Of a DNA stretch of 15,048 nt, positions 1 to 5,027 are shown piece by piece. The translations under genes were made by a program, and so were the position numbers. Position 1 is the first letter of the stretch, and every line of letters starts with the position of its first letter. The notes beneath the pieces are model-generated. The model saw nothing but the letters and a program-made list of their open reading frames with translations, was not told the DNA's origin and did not search any database. This stretch comes from Paratractidigestivibacter sp963649365 (GTDB taxonomy: Bacteria; Actinomycetota; Coriobacteriia; Coriobacteriales; Atopobiaceae): the NCBI GenBank assembly GCA_963649365.1, contig CAVJHQ010000058.1, positions 1 through 15,048 on the forward strand, in the 5' to 3' direction.

Positions 1-43
1 CCTCGTCGCCGAATGGGTCGCGTTCGCCGAGAGCATCAAATAA
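1..43 (+). CDS. 3' end of a rightward gene, probably host (partial)
   Basis: The frame beginning at base 2 is open from the window edge to a TAA at 41-43 and gives the C-terminal residues LVAEWVAFAESIK. Only 13 codons are visible, so no family can be named. The strong intrinsic terminator starting 25 bases downstream, and the leftward integrase reading toward it, suggest the last gene of the flanking chromosome rather than a phage gene. It could instead be a short chance reading frame; the terminator is the main support. Confidence 0.45.
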   Translation, partial: LVAEWVAFAESIK

Positions 44-67
44 TCAACCGTCGGCAGCGGTGAGAAA

Positions 68-106
68 GCCCCCTCTCGGGTCTCCGGGAGGGGGCGAATC
101 TTTTTT
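68..106 (+). terminator. Intrinsic terminator after the left flanking gene
   Basis: GCCCCCTCTCGG (68-79) pairs with 84-95 as a 12-bp stem containing one T-G wobble and a GTCT loop, followed by TCTTTTTT (99-106). This is a textbook rho-independent terminator for the rightward gene ending at 43. On the minus strand the same hairpin is followed by only CTTTCT, so it might also weakly stop the converging integrase transcript. Confidence 0.85.
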
Positions 107-154
107 GCGTTCCGGCTCGGTTGTTAGCACGCGCTATGGTTCGGCCGTGATTTC
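107..154. other. Probable prophage/host junction zone (attL), core not identified
   Basis: These bases lie between the terminator of the flanking gene and the stop codon of the leftward integrase. Large serine integrases usually lie beside their attachment site, so the hybrid attL is expected here or slightly to the left. I see no clear 40-50 bp imperfect inverted repeat and cannot set the crossover dinucleotide without the other prophage end. The assignment is inference from position only. Confidence 0.3.
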
Positions 155-1717
155 TCACTCCCCGAGGACGACCAAAGACCACCGTACGAACGGCCCACGC
201 AGGCAAAACCTGCCGCTCAGAATCACCAGTTCGCACCCGCTGTGGACCAGCCTACCATGCATGACATTGCCGTCGACGCGACTACCTGCGGAGACGGCAT
301 TTCCATTTTTGTCGAGAATCGGCAGCGCCGGGAGCCACGGAAGCTCCGCCGTGAGCATGAATCCGTCCCCTGACCTGGACACCTCCACCTTGCCCACCAG
401 TTCGCTTAAGGTCTGGTCCGGCCGGAAGTCGGCCAGGCGCTCACGGACCTTGTCGGCGACCTCGTTCTTGGAGGGACAGTCGTCGCCCGGAAGCTCCGCC
501 AGGGACGCCTGCAAAGCCGCCTTGCGCTCCTTGAGGGCGTCCAGCCTCTCCTTGGTGCCGTCCGGTATTATCCCGGCCTCTATGGCCTTGAGGATGCGCC
601 CCATGGACGTGTCTATCTCCGACAGCTGGCGCTCGATGCCCTCTCGCTCGCCGTTGCCAGCCTGCCTGCGGTACGCCTCGACGGCCAGCCCGGCGATGGC
701 CTCGGCCACGCCCTCGCTCCTGAGGGTCCTGCGCACAATGTCCATCACGGAGTCCTCGACGTCCTCTCGCCTCAGCCTCAGCTCATGGCCGTCTATCCGG
801 GCCGCGTAGTAGTGGTAGGTCTTCCCGTTGCTCCCCGTGGCCGACACACCGCGATAAGGCTCGCCCGTCTCGTGGAAGAGCCTCCCCGTGAGGCGGTAGT
901 ACGCCGTCCTCGGCTTGTAGTTCTTGATGGCCTCGTTGGCGTCGGCGAAAAGGGAACGGCTCACGATGGCGGGCATGCCGCCCTCCACAGTGACGTCTCC
1001 CCACACGTAGTCGCCCGTGTACTTCGGGTTCCTCAGCATGTCCCTCAGCGAGTTCAGCGTCCACTTCGAGCCTCGCTTGGTGCGCTCGCCCGCGTCGTTG
1101 AGCATCGCCACCGTCTCGGTGCGCGTCATGGAGTTCGTCGCCGCCGCCTCGAAGGCCCGGCGCACGTACCTCGCCTCCCGGACATTAATTTGGTAGCAGC
1201 CGTTCTTGTCCACGTCGTACCCGTAGACCGCGACCCCGTTGGCCTTGCACTTCTCGGCGTTGCCCGTCATGCCGCGCATGACGTTCTGCGATAGGTTGCG
1301 CGAGTAGTACTCGTTGAAGCCCTCGATGACGGCCTCAAGGATGGTCCCCTCCGGCGTGTCTGGTATCTGCTCCATGGCCGAGACCAGCGACACCCCGTTG
1401 TCGCGCAGCATGTGGCGGTAGAGCGCCGCGTCGAACCTGTCTCGCGCGAAGCGGTCGAGCTTGTACACCACGACCGTGCCGAACCTTCCCTCTGCGGAGT
1501 CGGCCACCATGCGCTGGAAGGCCTCGCGGTCCGCCGTGCGGCCCGACACCGCGCGGTCGGCGTACACGTCCACGACCCTCATTCCCTGGCCCTTGGCGAA
1601 CATCCTGCAGACCCTCACCTGGTCCTCGATTGACTCGTCCCTCTGCCTCTCGCTTGAGAAGCGGGCGTATATCACGCAGTCCTTGACGCTTGGCGCCTTC
1701 TTCCTCGCCTTACTCAT
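155..1717 (-). CDS. int: Large serine recombinase (phage integrase)
   Basis: A 520-residue site-specific recombinase that would integrate and excise the phage. The N-terminal resolvase domain (about 13-155) has the catalytic motif YARFSS (17-22; nucleophile probably Ser21), then YKLDRFARD (85-93) with the conserved arginines. A recombinase domain follows (about 160-275: GVAVYGYDVD, LRNPKYTGDYVWG), then a region where the recombinase zinc ribbon normally sits (about 278-305), and a coiled coil (about 358-410). The ribbon region keeps the GxxYHYY pattern but has no cysteines, so it probably cannot bind zinc in the usual way. The start at 1717 was chosen because AGGAGGAGG sits just upstream; an ATG eight codons earlier lacks this. 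It overlaps the repressor gene by 8 nt (ATGAGTAA), implying translational coupling, so lysogeny and integrase expression are linked. Length is normal for the family. Confidence 0.95.
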   Translation of the reverse strand: MSKARKKAPSVKDCVIYARFSSERQRDESIEDQVRVCRMFAKGQGMRVVDVYADRAVSGRTADREAFQRMVADSAEGRFGTVVVYKLDRFARDRFDAALYRHMLRDNGVSLVSAMEQIPDTPEGTILEAVIEGFNEYYSRNLSQNVMRGMTGNAEKCKANGVAVYGYDVDKNGCYQINVREARYVRRAFEAAATNSMTRTETVAMLNDAGERTKRGSKWTLNSLRDMLRNPKYTGDYVWGDVTVEGGMPAIVSRSLFADANEAIKNYKPRTAYYRLTGRLFHETGEPYRGVSATGSNGKTYHYYAARIDGHELRLRREDVEDSVMDIVRRTLRSEGVAEAIAGLAVEAYRRQAGNGEREGIERQLSEIDTSMGRILKAIEAGIIPDGTKERLDALKERKAALQASLAELPGDDCPSKNEVADKVRERLADFRPDQTLSELVGKVEVSRSGDGFMLTAELPWLPALPILDKNGNAVSAGSRVDGNVMHGRLVHSGCELVILSGRFCLRGPFVRWSLVVLGE

Positions 1718-1928
1718 GGTCCTCCTCCTGTAGAGCGGCAAACTCGTCCGTGGTCATGCCGAGCGCATGTATAAGAGCGACCGCCTTAGTGAACGTCGGG
1801 TCAAGCAGTTTTCCGTTGAGCAGGCGGGAAATGTAGGACTGGTACACCCCGCTCCTCTCGCTGAGCTCGTTCTGCTTCACACCGCTGTTTTTCATGGCCT
1901 GAGCTAGGGTTTCACCAAAAGTTTTCAT
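1710..1928 (-). CDS. XRE-family helix-turn-helix repressor (CI-like)
   Basis: A 72-residue protein that is essentially one XRE/Cro-CI helix-turn-helix domain. Helices 2 and 3 are around residues 17-38 (GVKQNELSERSGVYQSYISR), with the typical closing pattern of a C-terminal helix and TTDEF (59-63). There is no peptidase or oligomerisation domain, so it is a short repressor, unlike the LexA-like repressors cleaved in the SOS response. The ATG at 1928 has GGAGGAGA seven bases upstream; an upstream extension of the frame has no such site. It sits first in the leftward operon with the integrase and diverges from a Cro-like gene, the classic lysogeny-switch arrangement. It probably binds the TTCCCAATCGGGA sites between the two genes (inferred). 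Confidence 0.88.
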   Translation of the reverse strand: MKTFGETLAQAMKNSGVKQNELSERSGVYQSYISRLLNGKLLDPTFTKAVALIHALGMTTDEFAALQEEDHE

Positions 1929-1956
1929 TGGGCATCTCCTCCCGCCTCGTTGATTA

Positions 1957-1985
1957 ATTTTACCATGACCGGAAGAAAATATCCG
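1957..1985 (-). promoter_or_regulatory. Candidate leftward promoter for repressor-integrase operon
   Basis: On the minus strand a TAAAAT hexamer (1957-1962) lies 28 bp upstream of the repressor start. The matching -35 (1980-1985, CGGATA at 17-bp spacing) is poor, and it overlaps the degenerate operator copy at 1981-1994. A weak -35 needing an activator would fit repressor autoregulation, but the call rests mainly on position and the -10. Confidence 0.35.
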
Positions 1986-1994
1986 AAATCGGAA
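1981..1994. promoter_or_regulatory. Degenerate operator-like palindrome near leftward promoter
   Basis: ATCCGAAATCGGAA contains the inverted repeat TCCG-N4-CGGA and matches 9 of 14 positions of the two strong operators. It overlaps the candidate -35 of the repressor-integrase promoter, so it may be a low-affinity repressor or Cro site for autoregulation. It is less certain than the other two copies. Confidence 0.35.
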
Positions 1995-2002
1995 AAAATA
2001 GG

Positions 2003-2031
2003 TTGACTTCCCAATCGGGATAACGGATACT
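2003..2031 (+). promoter_or_regulatory. Early rightward promoter (PR-like)
   Basis: TTGACT (2003-2008) and GATACT (2026-2031) are separated by exactly 17 bp, a good sigma-70 match (5/6 and 4/6). It reads toward the Cro-like gene and the early operon. A perfect operator palindrome fills the spacer, so bound repressor would block RNA polymerase directly. Confidence 0.7.
2008..2021. promoter_or_regulatory. Operator 1, in the PR spacer
   Basis: TTCCCAATCGGGAT is an inverted repeat (TCCC-N4-GGGA) lying between the -35 and -10 of the rightward promoter. The same sequence with one outer-base change recurs at 2047-2060. A repeated palindrome in the divergent region of a repressor/Cro pair is the hallmark of a phage operator. 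The binding protein is inferred, not shown. Confidence 0.68.
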
Positions 2032-2046
2032 CTTCGTGTCAGCAAT

Positions 2047-2060
2047 TTCCCAATCGGGAA
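2047..2060. promoter_or_regulatory. Operator 2, downstream of PR
   Basis: TTCCCAATCGGGAA is a perfect TTCCC-N4-GGGAA palindrome, 39 bp from operator 1 (close to a whole number of helical turns). It ends just before the Shine-Dalgarno sequence of the Cro-like gene. The spacing would let two repressor dimers bind the same DNA face. It might also form a small RNA hairpin in the leader beside the ribosome binding site. Confidence 0.65.
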
Positions 2061-2077
2061 GTCAGGAGGTGAGAGGC

Positions 2078-2272
2078 TTGAACGTGAAGATGAAAGAGCG
2101 AATCGCAATCTGGTTGTCCAGCGATGGGCACACGAAACAAGACCTCGCTTCCATGCTCGGCGTGTCCCCGCGAACCCTGCGGAACCGAATGACGGACACA
2201 TACGAGTGGACTTGGAACGAGGTCAAGCTGCTGGCAAAAGTCCTCGATTGCTCGACTGAGGACCTTATCTAG
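2078..2272 (+). CDS. Cro-like helix-turn-helix regulator
   Basis: A 64-residue DNA-binding protein, first gene of the rightward operon. Residues about 17-35 (HTKQDLASMLGVSPRTLRN) form a helix-turn-helix, followed by WTWNEVKLLAKVLDCSTEDL, the usual last helices of XRE/Cro folds. The start is a TTG at 2078, preceded at seven bases by AGGAGGT; the later GTG (2084) and ATG (2090) are 13 and 19 bases from that site and fit worse. Its position opposite the repressor and downstream of two operators argues for a Cro or anti-repressor role that commits the phage to lytic growth. An excisionase-like role cannot be excluded. Confidence 0.82.
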   Translation: MNVKMKERIAIWLSSDGHTKQDLASMLGVSPRTLRNRMTDTYEWTWNEVKLLAKVLDCSTEDLI

Positions 2273-2385
2273 TAGCACCACCAAACAAAGCACCACCCCG
2301 AAGGCCCTGTGACAAGGGTCTCGGCGAAGCCTTGCGCTTCAACGCACCTTGACAACCGGATGGGCGACGTCGCTGCCCGAAAAGC

Positions 2386-2400
2386 GGCATCACCGATGCC
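2386..2400 (+). repeat. Short perfect hairpin GGCATC-ACC-GATGCC
   Basis: Six perfect base pairs close a three-base loop. It lies four bases upstream of the pair of overlapping helices at 2404-2444, and GGCATC-like strings recur nearby (2513-2518, 2554-2559), so the bases could exchange partners. Confidence 0.5.
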
Positions 2401-2403
2401 TTC

Positions 2404-2444
2404 CGCGAGCAGGCCCGCATGTGCTCGCGCCCAGTCATGCGGGC
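2404..2444 (+). ncRNA. Overlapping helices: RNA switch or pseudoknot candidate
   Basis: Helix A pairs CGCGAGCA (2404-2411) with TGCTCGCG (2422-2429). Helix B pairs GCCCGCATG (2413-2421), which is helix A's loop, with CATGCGGGC (2436-2444). The strands interleave, so they either exclude one another, as in an attenuator, or form an H-type pseudoknot with loop lengths of about 1, 0 and 6. The one-base crossing of a nine-pair helix is tight, so a few pairs would probably open in a pseudoknot. Both helices are perfect, and both lie in the gene-free leader. It matches no RNA family that I recognise. Confidence 0.45.
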
Positions 2445-2502
2445 GCTTCCTTTCTCAAACACACTCACTGTCAAACAGCGGCCAAACGCGTAACGGCTGG
2501 CC

Positions 2503-2525
2503 GGGCGGCGCGGGCATCGCCGCCC
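2503..2525 (+). repeat. Strong hairpin, 8-bp GC stem
   Basis: GGGCGGCG (2503-2510) pairs perfectly with CGCCGCCC (2518-2525) around a seven-base loop. No T-run follows, so it is not an intrinsic terminator on either strand. It is one of the most stable elements of the early leader. Confidence 0.5.
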
Positions 2526-2588
2526 AAGTCCGTGTGCGGGCCTCCTCGCGGAGGGCATCGGTAAAACGTGAGCGCGCCACATCGGCGA

Positions 2589-2621
2589 CCTGTTGACGCA
2601 AACGCCTCCTGTGTCAACGGG
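2589..2621 (+). repeat. 9-bp stem with an anti-Shine-Dalgarno-like loop
   Basis: CCTGTTGAC (2589-2597) pairs with GTCAACGGG (2613-2621), one T-G wobble included, leaving a 15-base loop. The loop contains CCTCCT (2605-2610 region), complementary to the AGGAGG ribosome binding site of the first early gene about 115 bases downstream. Pairing between them could hide that site; this is inference. The GTTGAC/GTCAAC arms could equally be a protein-binding site. Confidence 0.4.
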
Positions 2622-2649
2622 CCGTCGGCGCGGCGCGCTCATGGCAAGA

Positions 2650-2665
2650 CCGGGACGCGTCCCGG
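2650..2665. repeat. Perfect 16-bp palindrome CCGGGACGCGTCCCGG
   Basis: The sequence is identical to its own reverse complement across 16 bases with no central spacer. It lies just before the leftward terminator-like hairpin and the first early gene. A palindrome without a loop suits a dimeric protein site better than an RNA hairpin. The binding partner is unknown. Confidence 0.5.
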
Positions 2666-2676
2666 GTTCAAGGCAT

Positions 2677-2713
2677 AAAAAAGGCCCCCTGTCCGCCAAG
2701 ACAAGAGGGGGCC
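2677..2713 (-). terminator. Leftward-facing intrinsic terminator
   Basis: GGCCCCCT (2683-2690) pairs with AGGGGGCC (2706-2713), with a further GTC/GAC pairing inside. On the minus strand the stem is followed by TTTTTT (from 2682 down to 2677), giving a good rho-independent terminator for leftward transcripts. On the plus strand no T-run follows, so rightward early transcription can pass. No leftward gene lies to its right in the early operon, so it probably stops antisense transcripts or belongs to an unseen small RNA. Confidence 0.6.
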
Positions 2714-2737
2714 GCGACCGTAAAGGAGGTCGAGACA

Positions 2738-2833
2738 ATGATAGACGAGCTTGGGGCCGACGGCGGCGAGAATCCCGTCGGCAGGCTCATGCGCCTCGTC
2801 CTCGCCCTCATGGGGGTGGGCGCCGATGGCTAG
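2738..2833 (+). CDS. 31-residue leader-like peptide
   Basis: The ATG at 2738 follows AAAGGAGGT with ideal spacing, one of the best ribosome binding sites in the window. It encodes 31 residues with an acidic start (MIDELGADGGE) and a hydrophobic, possibly helical end (RLMRLVLALMGVG). Its stop overlaps the next start by 8 nt (ATGGCTAG), so its translation would feed ribosomes to that gene, whose own site is weaker. It could be a small functional protein, a single membrane-associated helix, or only a coupling peptide. I recognise no family. Confidence 0.6.
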   Translation: MIDELGADGGENPVGRLMRLVLALMGVGADG

Positions 2834-3167
2834 CAGCACGGAGCGCACGCCCGAGGAGAACGCGAGGAACGCGGCCATATGGGCCAAGCACCACCCCGTG
2901 GAGTGGAGCCGCCTCGTGGGCGTCTTCCACTCGCTGCCCAAGCGCGGCGTCCCGTTCACGCGGGACTCCGTGTACACCGAGCTGGCGAAAATCAAGACCG
3001 AGGTCACCGAGGACGGCGAGTTCGCCCGAGACCACAACATGTACGCGGTGCTTCTCCGGTACGCCTGCATGTTGTGGCCCTCCATCAAGGAGAGGGTGAG
3101 GCTGCGCAGGTCGGCCTACGACGAGCTGGACCTCAAGGCCATCTGGGAGGACGTCAATGGGGCGTAG
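2826..3167 (+). CDS. Phage hypothetical protein, early operon
   Basis: A 113-residue protein of mixed charge, predicted soluble. The start at 2826 overlaps the 31-codon gene by 8 nt, with GGGGGTGG as a modest binding site. The N-terminal part (about 11-32) is charged with ENARNAAIWAKHHP; the C-terminal part (about 70-108) is helical and rich in Arg/Lys (WPSIKERVRLRRSAYDELD), compatible with nucleic-acid binding. It overlaps the nuclease gene downstream by 11 nt. I do not recognise a named family. Context, immediately before a nuclease and recombination genes, suggests an accessory replication or recombination role, by inference only. Confidence 0.8.
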   Translation: MASSTERTPEENARNAAIWAKHHPVEWSRLVGVFHSLPKRGVPFTRDSVYTELAKIKTEVTEDGEFARDHNMYAVLLRYACMLWPSIKERVRLRRSAYDELDLKAIWEDVNGA

Positions 3168-3540
3168 CAACAAGACGGCGAGGTCGGCCGGGGCCTCCTT
3201 CGAGAGGGCCGTCGCCGACTACCTGAGCGCCGCCCTCGGCGACGACTCGATAGACAGGCAGGTCAAGGTCGGCCGCTACGACCGTGGCGATATCCGTGGG
3301 GTGAGGCTCCACGGCAGGCCCGTCGCGGTCGAGTGCAAGGAGTACCGGGGCGAGCACCACCTGCCGCTCTGGTACCGCGAGGCCGAGGCCGAGAGGGCCA
3401 ACAAGGACGCCTCGTACGGCGTCGTGGTCTGGAAGCGCAGGGGCACGACCGACCCCGCCGAGCAGCACGTGTCGATGACTCTCCGCACCTTCGCGGCCAT
3501 GCTGGCCGGGGGGCCGGAGTATCTAGAGGAGGAGAATTGA
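3157..3540 (+). CDS. PD-(D/E)XK nuclease, Holliday-junction-resolvase-like
   Basis: A 127-residue protein with the restriction-endonuclease-like core. Glu16 lies in the first helix (GASFERAVADYL), Asp45 in RGDIRGV, and the catalytic pair is Glu59-x-Lys61 in VAVECKEY, followed by a helix with WYREAEAERANKDA and the strand YGVVVWKRRG. This order (E...D...ExK) and the small size match phage resolvase-like or VRR-type nucleases that trim branched DNA during recombination. All catalytic residues are present. It sits directly before DUF1351 and ERF, where such nucleases often occur in phages of Gram-positive bacteria. Precise substrate specificity cannot be read from the sequence. Confidence 0.78.
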   Translation: MGRSNKTARSAGASFERAVADYLSAALGDDSIDRQVKVGRYDRGDIRGVRLHGRPVAVECKEYRGEHHLPLWYREAEAERANKDASYGVVVWKRRGTTDPAEQHVSMTLRTFAAMLAGGPEYLEEEN

Positions 3541-4436
3541 GCAACGTAATCGAGGCCGACGCCGAGGTCATCGAGGGCTCCGAGGAGCTTTCGGTCACCT
3601 ACACGCCGTCGGTAATCACGGCGAACTTCGACGACCTTGAGGCCCGCGTCAGGGCACTGGTCGCCGACTACGAAGGGGCCGAGTACGACCTCACCGACCA
3701 GTCGGCGATACGCGACGCCAAGCGCCACCGCACCTACCTCAACGGCATCGCCAAGCAAATTGAGGAGCGCCGCAAGGCCGTCAAGCGCGAGTACATGCGC
3801 CCCTACGAGGACTTCGACAAGCGCGCCCGCGAGGTCGCCAAGATAGCCACCGACGTGGCCGACGGCATCAAGGCGCAGCTCGACGAGGCCGAGGAGAGCC
3901 GCAAGGCCGCGAAGCTGGCCGTGCTCAAGGAGCACTACGAGGAGTTCGCCGGGCTTCTGGCCCCGGTTGTCCCCTACGAGCGTTTTCACGACCCCAAGTG
4001 GCTCAACAAGGGCTGCGCAATCAACAAGGCCTTCGCCGAGCTTGAGGAGAAGGCCGAGAAGCTGGCCTCCGACTGGGAGGGCCTCAAGAGCGCCTTCGGC
4101 GGGACCGAGTACTACGACGTGGCCGAGCGCGAGCTTTTCAACACGATGGACCTCGGGCTGGCAATCGCCGCCGCCCAGACCACCAAGACCCAGGCCGAGC
4201 GAATCGCCGCCCTCAAGGAGGCCATGGACCGCTCCGTTGAGCCTGAGCCTGCTCCCGAGACGGTGCCCGAGCCTGAGCCTGTCGCCACGCCCGCAGAGGT
4301 CGTGGAGGCCCTCAACGAGGCCGAGGAGGCCGTATACGACTACGTCATCGAGACGCGGTGCACGAGCAGGCAGGCGCACGCCATAGCCCTGCACCTCAAG
4401 TCCATCGGCCTCACCGGAATGATTCACACGAGATAG
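3537..4436 (+). CDS. DUF1351 family phage protein
   Basis: A 299-residue, highly charged protein. The start is a TTG at 3537, four bases after AGGAGG and overlapping the nuclease stop by 4 nt (TTGA). An N-terminal beta-like segment (SVTYTPSVITANFDDLEARV, 19-38) leads into long helices (about 35-135 and 165-230) with an acidic, coiled-coil-like character. A Pro/Glu linker follows (235-252), then a C-terminal small domain (260-299) ending ETRCTSRQAHAIALHLKSIG, similar to the closing motif of DUF1351 members. DUF1351 proteins are regularly encoded just before ERF or RecT-type annealing proteins and are thought to help recombination; the molecular role is not established. The order DUF1351-ERF-SSB here is the usual one, which supports the call. 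Confidence 0.8.
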   Translation: MSNVIEADAEVIEGSEELSVTYTPSVITANFDDLEARVRALVADYEGAEYDLTDQSAIRDAKRHRTYLNGIAKQIEERRKAVKREYMRPYEDFDKRAREVAKIATDVADGIKAQLDEAEESRKAAKLAVLKEHYEEFAGLLAPVVPYERFHDPKWLNKGCAINKAFAELEEKAEKLASDWEGLKSAFGGTEYYDVAERELFNTMDLGLAIAAAQTTKTQAERIAALKEAMDRSVEPEPAPETVPEPEPVATPAEVVEALNEAEEAVYDYVIETRCTSRQAHAIALHLKSIGLTGMIHTR

Positions 4437-4445
4437 GAGGCCGAC

Positions 4446-5027
4446 ATGGCCGAGGAGAAGGTCAACATCTACGCGGCCCTGGCGCGAGCCCAGCGTTCCA
4501 TCGCCGCGCCAAAGGCGAAGTACAACAGCTTCGCCAAGTTCAACTACCGCTCCTACGAGGATATCGTCAAGGCGGTCAAGACGCCCTGCGCCGAGAACGG
4601 CATCGGCTTCTACGTGTCGGACTCCATCGAGCAGGTGGGCGACCGCTTCTACGTGAAGGCCACCGCGACCCTCTTCTCGACCGAGGACCCCGGCGCGGGG
4701 ACCATCGAGGCGTCGGCCTATGCGCGCGAGGCCCTGGACAAGAAGGGCTGCGACCAGTCGCAGGTCACCGGCATGGCGTCGTCCTACGCCAGGAAGTACG
4801 CGCTCTGCGGCCTTTTCGACATTGACGGCGAGAACGACCCGGACTCGATGGACAACAGCGAGCACCAGGCCGTCAAGAAGGACGCGCCCAAGACCGGCGA
4901 GTTCTGCGCCCACTGCCGCTCGTGCGGCACGCGCTACGCCTTCAAGGACCAGGACATGTACAACGGCTTCGTTGTCAACCTGGCCCAGCAGCCCTGCTGC
5001 GACCGCCCCGACTGGGTGGTCGAGTGA
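4446..5027 (+). CDS. erf: ERF-family single-strand annealing recombinase
   Basis: A 193-residue ERF protein, which anneals complementary single strands during phage recombination and replication. Residues about 5-135 form the ERF domain, with its signatures KYNSFAKFNYRSYEDIVKAV (25-44) and SSYARKYALCGLFDIDGEND (112-131). The ATG at 4446 follows AGGAGG at five bases. Beyond the domain, the tail carries C154, C157 and C160 with C184-C185, resembling a small zinc ribbon; many ERF proteins have instead a short acidic or basic tail. It lies between DUF1351 and SSB; its end shares one base with the next start (TGATG). Confidence in the family is high; zinc binding is inferred. Confidence 0.9.
   Translation: MAEEKVNIYAALARAQRSIAAPKAKYNSFAKFNYRSYEDIVKAVKTPCAENGIGFYVSDSIEQVGDRFYVKATATLFSTEDPGAGTIEASAYAREALDKKGCDQSQVTGMASSYARKYALCGLFDIDGENDPDSMDNSEHQAVKKDAPKTGEFCAHCRSCGTRYAFKDQDMYNGFVVNLAQQPCCDRPDWVVE

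Larger units (their letters stand above)
2273..2737 (+). other. 465-bp structured non-coding leader of the early operon
   Basis: No reading frame here has a good start site, protein-like composition or the GC-rich third positions of the neighbours. Instead the + strand carries a row of inverted repeats: 2303-2308/2315-2320, 2326-2330/2336-2340, 2362-2365/2375-2378 around the palindrome GCGACGTCGC, 2386-2391/2395-2400, 2404-2411/2422-2429, 2413-2421/2436-2444, 2479-2484/2498-2503, 2503-2510/2518-2525, 2541-2545/2550-2554, 2589-2597/2613-2621, 2650-2665 and 2683-2690/2706-2713. Because it lies between cro and the early genes, a transcript from PR would contain it as a long leader. Possible roles are RNA-based antitermination, an attenuator, a small RNA or a replication origin. 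GC-rich DNA forms chance hairpins easily, so each single repeat is weak evidence; the density and the lack of genes are the signal. Confidence 0.6.

Noticed and set aside
60..809. Long rightward frame opposite the integrase
   Set aside because: It is Ser/Arg/Pro-rich, lacks a binding site and is a shadow of the conserved serine recombinase.
2349..2377. TTGACA at 2349-2354 as a second early promoter
   Set aside because: No -10-like hexamer lies 16-18 bases downstream; the region there is GCTGCC.
2265..2738. Leftward frame (157 codons) and rightward frames at 2309-2596 and 2349-2564 in the leader
   Set aside because: They lack ribosome binding sites, have Arg/Pro/Ser-biased composition and no known pattern; overlapping hairpins explain the sequence better.
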